Shown: piece by piece, positions 17,734 to 26,000 of the stretch
Layout of the letters: each line of letters opens with the position of its first letter
How positions within the stretch are numbered: position 1 is the first letter of the stretch
Assembly: GCA_964429745.1 (NCBI GenBank)
Contig: CAYSDI010000003.1
Coordinates: forward strand, 23,518-87,517
DNA length: 64,000 nt
Reading direction: 5' to 3'
Source of the DNA: WGOA01 sp964429745
Lineage (GTDB): Bacteria; Bacteroidota; Bacteroidia; Chitinophagales; BACL12
Position numbers and translations under genes: made by a program
The notes under the pieces: model-generated
What the model was told of the DNA's origin: nothing
The model's input: only the letters and a program-made list of their open reading frames with translations
The model's database searches: none

Positions 17734-18507
17734 ATGAGAAAATTATGGCTCTCCCTATTCCTGCTGGCCACCGGTTTTTCCGTATTTGCCCAGGACGATA
17801 CCAATGATGAAACCACAACGGAGGATACTGAAGAAGCCGAACCCTTTTCGCTGTCATCAGCCACCTCGGATTCCCGCGACCGCCTGGTATTGGAATTGAA
17901 CTGGAACACCTGGCTCAATACCCCTGACGTTTTTAATGTGCAAGCGAAATCGCGGGGTTTTAATTTTTACTTCTACTACGATCTGCAACTCGGAACGGAC
18001 AATGTAGCGCTGGCTCCAGGCATCGGCTTGAGCAACTCCAACATTTTCCACGAGTCTTTTCTGGCGGTGAATGCCGATTCTAACGCAACAGCTTACGGCG
18101 TAACGGAAGTGCTGCCCTTCCCGGATGGCTTGGATTACAAAAAGAACAAGATTAGCCTGACCTACGTGGAGGTACCCGTGGAACTGCGCATTCGCACCAA
18201 CCCCAACGACAAAGGCAAGCGTTTTAAAATTGCCGCCGGGTTCAAAGCGGGGTTGCTGATTAACAGCCACACCAAATACGTAGGGGACGATACCCGGCCC
18301 GGTGCCTACCCGGCCAACACCGAATACGTCAAGTACAAAGAGTCCCGCATCCTGAACGTTCAATCGTTCCGCTACGGCGTTACGGGCCGCGTGGGCTACG
18401 GTGCTGTGAACGTGCACGCCTTCTACGGGCTCACCGATGTGTTTGAAGACGGTTTGGGCCCAACAGCGAATGCTCTGGAAGTGGGCATTTCGTTTAATCC
18501 GTTCTAA
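17734..18507 (+). CDS. Predicted outer-membrane beta-barrel protein
   Basis: 257 residues from the ATG giving MRKLWLSLFLLATGFSVFAQ, a signal peptide; an 11-codon upstream extension overlaps the promoter. An acidic segment follows (DDTNDETTTEDTEEAEP), then alternating strands ending in aromatic/hydrophobic residues and a C-terminal ...LEVGISFNPF, typical of the final strand of PorT-like or OMP_b-brl barrels. Conserved features include SLTYVEVPVELRIR and FKIAAGFKAGLLI. A T9SS PorT role is possible but not shown; the Asp/Glu/Thr-rich N-terminal segment is not characteristic of PorT. It meets the second PorP/SprF gene tail to tail, 12 bases apart. Confidence 0.75.
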   Translation: MRKLWLSLFLLATGFSVFAQDDTNDETTTEDTEEAEPFSLSSATSDSRDRLVLELNWNTWLNTPDVFNVQAKSRGFNFYFYYDLQLGTDNVALAPGIGLSNSNIFHESFLAVNADSNATAYGVTEVLPFPDGLDYKKNKISLTYVEVPVELRIRTNPNDKGKRFKIAAGFKAGLLINSHTKYVGDDTRPGAYPANTEYVKYKESRILNVQSFRYGVTGRVGYGAVNVHAFYGLTDVFEDGLGPTANALEVGISFNPF

Positions 18508-18519
18508 TAGGAGTTCCCT

Positions 18520-19455
18520 TTAGAAGTAACGCGGGGCCATCATTCTAGGCGTCGCAATCCGGTTGCGGCCAAAGTCAAGGTCAAAGCCCACCAGGATTTC
18601 ATGCGAGCCGGTGGTGTATGGACCCACTTCGTTGATCTGGTGATCGTAGGCATAGCCCACCCGCAATTGGCGGTTCACCTGGAACTCCACCATGCCATCA
18701 ATCGAGGCATTGGTTCGGTAGCTGACCCCTGCCCAGAAGCGCTCTACAAACAGAAAGCTGGCGTTGAAGTCCGCTTGGACTGGTGCATTTGGAACGTATT
18801 TCACCAACACCGCCGGACGGAACTTGACGCTTTCGCTGATGTCTACCACACCGCCCATCATGGCGTTCATGTGACGGGATTGTCTGGCGTAAGCGTTGTC
18901 CTCGCTGAGCAGCGTCCGGCCGCTCAGGTCGTTCTCAATCAGGCGCTGAGCCGAAACACCCGCGTAAAACGCTTCGCTCTGGTAGTACACCCCGGCACCC
19001 ACGTTGGGGCTGAAGGTACTCAGGTCCGTGGCCAGGCTTGGATCACCAGCATCGATGTGAACAGCGGTGCTCAGGGCCACCTCGTAGTGGTCAAAGCCAC
19101 CTTGCACACCAAAGCTTAGACGACCATCGCCAAGGGGTAGGCGGTAAGCGTAGTTGGCATAAATGCCTGTCTGGTTTTGGAGGCCGAGGCGGTCGTTGAT
19201 GACCGTCAGGCCCAAAGCCACTTTGGGGTTCTTCAGGTGCCCGTGAACACTAAAGGTTCCGGTTCTCGGCGCACCGTTGAAACCTGTCCATTGGTCCCGG
19301 TAGAGCATGGTAATGCTGGTAGCTGCCCGGCTGCCGGCATAACCCGGATTGATGAGTAATTTGTTGAACATGTACTGGGTGTACATGGCCTCTTGTTGGG
19401 CAATCAGAGGGCTGGCGGCAAAGGCGAGGAGTAGCGTGAGTAAGATTCGATTCAT
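18520..19455 (-). CDS. PorP/SprF family T9SS membrane protein (copy 2)
   Basis: 312 residues from the ATG of MNRILLTLLLAFAASPLIAQ. The family hallmark follows the signal peptide: QEAMYTQYMFNKLLINPGYAGSRA, then LYRDQWTGFNGAPRT. The rest is an outer-membrane barrel. PorP/SprF proteins support secretion or surface attachment of type B (gliding-type) T9SS cargo; in Flavobacterium johnsoniae SprF is required for the adhesin SprB. This copy lies just downstream of the 2794-residue type B adhesin gene but beyond a strong terminator, so it must have its own promoter. It is a divergent paralog of the copy at 28513-29436. Confidence 0.92.
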   Translation of the reverse strand: MNRILLTLLLAFAASPLIAQQEAMYTQYMFNKLLINPGYAGSRAATSITMLYRDQWTGFNGAPRTGTFSVHGHLKNPKVALGLTVINDRLGLQNQTGIYANYAYRLPLGDGRLSFGVQGGFDHYEVALSTAVHIDAGDPSLATDLSTFSPNVGAGVYYQSEAFYAGVSAQRLIENDLSGRTLLSEDNAYARQSRHMNAMMGGVVDISESVKFRPAVLVKYVPNAPVQADFNASFLFVERFWAGVSYRTNASIDGMVEFQVNRQLRVGYAYDHQINEVGPYTTGSHEILVGFDLDFGRNRIATPRMMAPRYF

Positions 19456-20094
19456 AAGTATGTTGAGCAAAGGCTTTGTGCCTATCTGCTGCTTTTGTTT
19501 GGTGATTGAAGGAATAGAACCGGCCCTTTTACCCGAATGCCGTTTCGGTGTCACGAAGTCAGGCTTTTTTGGTGGGTTTTTGAGGCTTTCGATGTTTCTG
19601 GCGTGCAAACATTTTGGAGCAACAATCCCGGTACTTTTTTGATCCTATTGTCAAGATTGCTTTCTGCTGCCCACTTGTCAAGGGTAGCGACATACATTTC
19701 TGGGATGCATGCATAAACCTCGGGCGCTCAGAATGGCCTGCGTCCCATGCAGCGAATAAAAATGCTGGTAGTGGATAAAATCAGCCCTTGCTACGGCTTT
19801 TCAGGCCCCTTCGCCCTAAATGAGACGGGAGAAATCCGCGTCACAACCGGCCAGGCAGCGCGCAAAAACAGGGCATATTGGCCCTCCAAAAAGGTAGAAA
19901 CCCGGAAATGGCTGTGGGTTCACAAGATGCGCCAGCGTGAAAGGAGGATCCGATGAGCTGCTCAAAACCAGGGTCTGGCAATAGGTTTTGCGATAGGTCT
20001 AAAGGGTGCTATTAAAAAACCCCCGAACAGGAGTTCCTGTTCGGGGGGCAAAAAAGCTTCAGACCGGGGCTGCCCCCTATCTTATGTACAGAGT
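19456..20094. other. 639-base gap between the second PorP/SprF gene and the adhesin gene
   Basis: No convincing gene. The only plus-strand open frame (19747-19956) has unlikely composition and no match that I recognise. The stretch holds the adhesin terminator near its right end and must include the promoter of the PorP/SprF copy 2 gene, but I see no full TAnnTTTG element on the minus strand. Confidence 0.5.
20014..20047 (-). terminator. Strong intrinsic terminator of the giant adhesin gene
   Basis: A perfect 13-bp stem (20020-20032 with 20035-20047) followed on the minus strand by six T (20014-20019). It sits about 50 bases after the adhesin stop. Confidence 0.9.
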
Positions 20095-23000
20095 TTAGCG
20101 CTGAATAGCGACGAAGCCTTTAAAGATCGGGCTATCCTTTTGGTTGGGGTCCAGCACCAAGACGTAGAAATAGGTGCCATCCGGCAACATCTCGCCGTTG
20201 GTCATGTTGGTGCCATCCCACTGGCTGGCGTAGCTATCGGCCTGGTATATCAAGTTCTCCCAACGATTGAACACCATCAACTGGTTGTCGGGGAATTGCT
20301 CGATCCCGATGATCTCAAAGGTCTCGTTGAACCCGTCGCCGTTGGGCGTAAACACTTCTGGTATGATTATGTCCACTTCGGCCATGGTGATGCAAACCAA
20401 CGCGTCATCGCGCTCTACCCCCAGGTTGTCGCAGACTTCATAGGTGAAGCAATCTACACCCACATAGCCAATCTCGGGCGTGTACAGCACTGAACCATCC
20501 GGATTGATGACCACCGTGCCGTGCAATGGCGTGGTTAAGAGCGTCACGCAATCAGGGTCGGCATTGGGTGAGTCGTTGGCCAGAATAACGATGGCCACCG
20601 GTTCGCCTGCAGGCGTGGAAGCAACGTCATCATTGGCCACCAGATCCACGCAGGCCACCACAATGGTCACCCAGGCGGTATCGCAATGGCCCCAGGTGTC
20701 GCAGATGAGGTATTCAAACCCATCGGTGCCGCACCAATCGTCGAAAGGAGTGTAGGTTACCACACCCGTGGCCAAATCCACGCTTAAAGTACCGTTCACC
20801 GGATCCGTCAGGATGTCCAGCGAGCCGGGCACGATCGGGTAATCACCCGGAATGTCGTTCACAAGCACTGGGATCACGACAGGCTGTTCTTCCGGGGTGG
20901 AAGCGGCATCGTCAACCGCCACAAGCGCAACAGGCACTTCACCCGTGGTTACAAAAACCCAGGCATCGTCGCACAGGTCCGTGAAGTCGCATACCTGGTA
21001 GCGGAAGCTGTCCGTGCCAAAGAACCCTTCGCCAGGAGTAAAGGTGACTGTGCCGTCCGGGTTAACCGTCACGGTGCCGAAAAGCGGATCCGTGAGAATG
21101 GTGACCGAACCGGGGTTAATGTCGGTCTCCACGTCAAAGTCGTTGGCCAGGATGTCTATGGTTACCGGCACATCTTCCGGTGTGCTGGCGTAGTCGTCCA
21201 CAGCCACCGGAGCATCCGGCACCGGGGTAACCAGAATGATGATCAACGCGCTGTCGCACAAGCCGGTCAGATCACACACAACATACCCAATGGTATCTAA
21301 ACCATACCAGTCTGTATCGGGCGTGTAAGTAACGTTTCCAGTTGCGGGATCCACGCTGGCTGTTCCGTGTGACGGACCGCCCGTGATGGCCACCGAAGTG
21401 GGGTCTAAATCCCCATCGGGATCGGAGTCGTTAACGAGCGGATCAACCGTGATGGCACTGTCTTCGGGCGTGGTGATCAAGTCATTGACCGCCACCGGAC
21501 CGTCCACAACTGTTCCTATGCTGATGACCACCCAGGCGTCGTCGCAAAGGCCGTCGTCGTCGCAAACCTGGTAGCGGAAAGAATCCACTCCGTTCCAATC
21601 CAAATCGGGGGAATAGGTTACGGTTCCGTCGGCGAGTACCGCGGTGGATCCGTGCAGCGGGGCTGTAAGCACCAATACTGTTCCCGGCATCAGCATGCCA
21701 TCAATGTCGTAATCATTACTCAAAACAACCACGTTGATCGGGGTATCCTCGCTGCCGGGCAGCGCATCGTCCACCGCCACCGGCGGATCATTCACATCGC
21801 CAACCAAGATGGTTACTGTAGCATCGTCGCAAAGTCCATCATCGTCGCAGACCTGGTAGGTGTAGGAATCGTTGCCATTCCAGTCAGCGTTGGGGGTGTA
21901 CACCATGGAGCCGTCGGGCATGACCGTTACCGTGCCGTTGGTTGGCGGCGTCACCACCGTTACGCTTCCCGGAACCAGGTAGCCGTCCGGATCATAGTCG
22001 TTGATGAGCACGGGAATTACCACGGCTACATCTTCCGGGGTACTTGCGATATCGTCTTCGGCAATCGGCGGATCGTTGACATCGCCAATGGTAATGATGA
22101 CCAGCGCCTGATCGCAGGCACCGTCGTCGTCACAGACCTGGTAAACCAGGGTGTCCGTGCCGTACCAATCGGGATTGGGATAGTAAGTAATGCTGCCATC
22201 CGGATTGACGCTGGCAAGGCCATTGCTGGGTACATCCAGAATACTGACCGAAGCTGGCACCAGGAACCCATCGGGATCGCTGTCGTTAGCCATAACCGGC
22301 ACGGTTATCGGCGTGTCTTCGGCTGTGCTAACGATGTCGTCCACAGCAATCGGGGGATCGTTGACATCGCCCACCGCAACCGTGACCTGCGCGTCGTCGC
22401 AAAGCCCGTCGTTGTCGCACACTTCGTAGGTGTACACATCTACTCCAAACCAATCGGGCGAAGGGGTATAGGTAATGGTCCCATCGGGATTGACCACCAC
22501 TGTGCCGTTCGCCGGAGCAATAACAATAGTTACGCTGCCAGGTACCAGCCAGCCGTCCGGATCGTGGTCATTGGCCAGAACAGTTGTCGTAACAGGAGTG
22601 TCTTCGACCGTAAAGGCCGCATCATCCACCGCTACGGGCGGATCATTGACATCGCCTGTTGTAATCGTGACAACAGCCGCATCGCATGCGCCATCATCAT
22701 CGCAAACCTGGTAGGTATAAGCATCCGTGCCGAAATAATCCGGTTCCGGTGTATAAGTAATGCTGCCGTCCGGATGCACCACCAGCGTACCATGGCTCGG
22801 GGCAACCAGAATAGTCACGGAAGCAGGCACCAGGAAGCCATCGGTGTCGTAATCGTTGTTGAGCACAACGGTGGTCACCGGCGTGTCTTCCGGCGTGAAC
22901 TCCGTATCATCCACCGCAATCGGCGGATCATTGACATCCCCAACGGTAATGGTTACCATGGCCTGGTCACAAGCGCCGTCATCATCGCACACTTGATAGC

Positions 23001-26000
23001 TGTAATGGTCGGTTCCGTTCCAACCTGGATCAGGGGTGTAGGTGATGCTTCCGTCGGGATTGACCACCACAATTCCATTTGCGGGAGCGAGCACAATGGT
23101 TACCGTAGAGGGAACCAGGGTGCCGTCCGGATCGTGGTCGTTGGCCAGCACGTCGGTAGTGACCGGCGTGTCTTCCGAGGTGTTATCGGTATCGTCGTTC
23201 GCAAACGGTGGGTCGTTGACATCCAACACAGAAATAGTTACGGTTGCTTCATCGCAAGCCCCGTCATCGTCGCAGACCTGGTAGACAAAACTGTCGGGTC
23301 CGTGGTAGTTGACATTTGGCGAATAGGTAATGGTTCCATCCGGGTTCACCACTACTGTTCCGTGAAGCGGATCGGTAACAATGGTTACGGTGGAAATGAC
23401 CAATACACCGTCCACGTCGCTGTCGTTAACCAAAACCGGTACCGTTACCGGCGTATCTTCCGGCGTGACGACTGCATCGTCAACGGCAACAGGAGGGTCA
23501 TTTACATCCAGCACGGAGATGGTTACCGTGGCCTGGTCGCAAGCGCCGTCATTGTCGCAAACCTGGTAGCTAAACGCATCCGGACCGTGGTAGTTCGTAT
23601 TGGGCGTGTAGGTAATGCTTCCATCGGGGTTGACCAGCAGCGTTCCATGCGCCGGGCCACTGACGATGCTCACGGAACCGGGAACCAAACTTCCATCGGA
23701 ATCACTATCGTTGTTGAGTACCACAATGAGCACTGGCGTGTCTTCAGGTGTCGTTACCGCGTCATCTACCGCAACCGGCGGGTCGTTGACATCGGTCACC
23801 GTGATGGAGACCGCAGCAGCGTCGCAAGCCCCGTCGTCATCGCAGACCTGGTAAGTATAACTGTCCGGGCCGTGGTAGTTCGCGTCAGGGGTATAGGTGA
23901 TGGAACCATCGGGATTCACCACCACAGAGCCGTGCGCAGGTGGATTCACGATGCTCACCGAACCCGGTACCAAAACGCCGTCCGGATCGCTGTCGTTCAC
24001 CAAAACCGGCGTGGTTACCGGCGTGTCTTCCGGCGTGACCACAACGTCGTCCACAGCAATGGGCGGGTCGTTTTCATCGCCGACATTGATGCTCACCGTA
24101 GCCTGGTCGCAGGCGCCGTCATCATCGCAAATTTGGTAGACGAACGCATCGGAACCAAAGTAGTCCGTGTTCGGGGTATAGGTAATCGTTCCATCAGCAT
24201 TGACCACTACCGTGCCATGGGCAGGTGGTGTGACGATGCTTAAACTGCTCAGCACCAGAATCCCATCCACATCACTGTCGTTGTCCAGCACGGGAACCGT
24301 AACCGGCACATCTTCGAGCGTGCTGCGCGAATCGTCAACCGCTATGGGCGGGTCGTTGACATCGCCGACACTGATGCTAACCGTGGCCTGGTCGCAGGCG
24401 CCGTCGTCATCGCAGACCTGGTACACAAAGCTGTCCGGGCCGTGGTAGTTCAGAGAGGGCGTGTAGGTAATGCTGCCGTCCGGATTCAGCGTAACGGTGC
24501 CGTGAGCCGGTCCGCTGACGATGCTCACCGAAGTGGGCACCAACGTTCCATCGGAATCACTGTCGTTGACCAACACAGGAACAGTCACCGGGGTATCTTC
24601 TGGCGTGCTGGCAACATCATCCAGCGCTACCGGAGGATCGTTGACATCGCCAACGCTTATGGTCACGACGGCCTGATCGCAGGCGCCGTCATCATCGCAA
24701 ATCTGGTAGGTAAAGCTGTCCGAGCCGTTAAAGTCCCCGCCGGGAACATAGGTTATCGTACCGTCAGGCAGCACCGTGATCGTTCCGTTCGAAGGGCCGC
24801 TGAGCACCACCAGCGAGCTCAGTACCAAGGTTCCATCCGGATCGTTGTCGTTGTTCAGCACCGCGATGTTGACCGGCGTGTCTTCCAGTGTTGACGCTGC
24901 GTCATCCACCGCAATCGGCGGGTCGTTGACATCGCCAACCGTGATGGTAATGGTGGCCTGGTCGCAGGCACCGTAGAAATCGCAGACCTGGTAGGTGAGC
25001 ACATCCGTTCCGAACCAATCTGGCTCAGGGGTGTAGATCACTTCGCCCGTAATGGGATCGGCGTAGGCAGAGCCGTGAGAGGGACCACTGATCACCGTGA
25101 CGCTTGCGGGATCGAGCGGACCATCGGGATCGCTGTCGTTGACTAACACATCAACCGTAACCGGCGTGTCCTCCAGGGTTGTTTCCACGTCATTCACCGC
25201 AACAGGGGGATCGTTGACCGGACCAACTGTCAGCGTTACGGTAGCCTGATCGCAAAGGCCGTCATCGTCGCAAACCTGGTAAGCGTAGCTGTCCGGACCG
25301 TTGTAATTCAGTGTGGGCGTGTAGGTAATGCTGCCGTCGCCATTCACAGTAACTGTGCCGTGGGCCGGGCCACTAATGATGCTCACCGAACCGGGAACCA
25401 AACTTCCATCGGGATCGGAATCGTTGCCCAACACCGCGGTGGTCACCGGGGTATCTTCCAGGGTAGAAGCCACATCGTCCACCGCAATAGGAGGATCATT
25501 CACATCCTGCACATTGACCGTAACGGTAGCTACGTCGCAGGCGCCATCGTCGTCGCAGACCTGGTAAGTGAAGCTGTCAGGACCGTGGTAATCGGAATCG
25601 GGCGTGTAGGTGATGCTGCCGTCCGGGTTCACGAAAACCGTGCCATTGGCGGGTTCGTCCACCACTATAACACTGCCAGGATTCAGGCTTCCGTCCGGAT
25701 CGCTGTCGTTGCCCAATACGGGAATGTTGATCGGGGTATCCTCCGGGGTGCTGACCACATCATCTACCGCAATCGGCGGATCATTGACGTCCGTAACCGT
25801 CACATAGACCGTTGCCTGGGCACAAGCTCCGTCGTCATCGCAAACCTGGTAGACCAGGCTGTCCGGACCGTGGTAATTGGGATCGGGCGTGTAGAGCAGG
25901 CTGCCGTCGGGTTGAACGGTCACGTCGCCGTGAACGGGAGGGGTGAGCACCACGACTGAACCGGGCAACAAGCTGCCATCCGGGTCGCTGTCATTGGCCA

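Noticed and set aside
19747..19956. 69-codon plus-strand frame in the gap left of the adhesin gene
   Set aside because: No recognisable features, unusual composition and no promoter; treated as chance.
21652..24243. 863-codon open frame on the plus strand inside the adhesin gene
   Set aside because: Antisense to the tandem repeats and periodic at the same 285 bp; its product is a mirror of repeat composition with no family-like features. The minus frame has signal peptide, sorting domain and full-length conservation.
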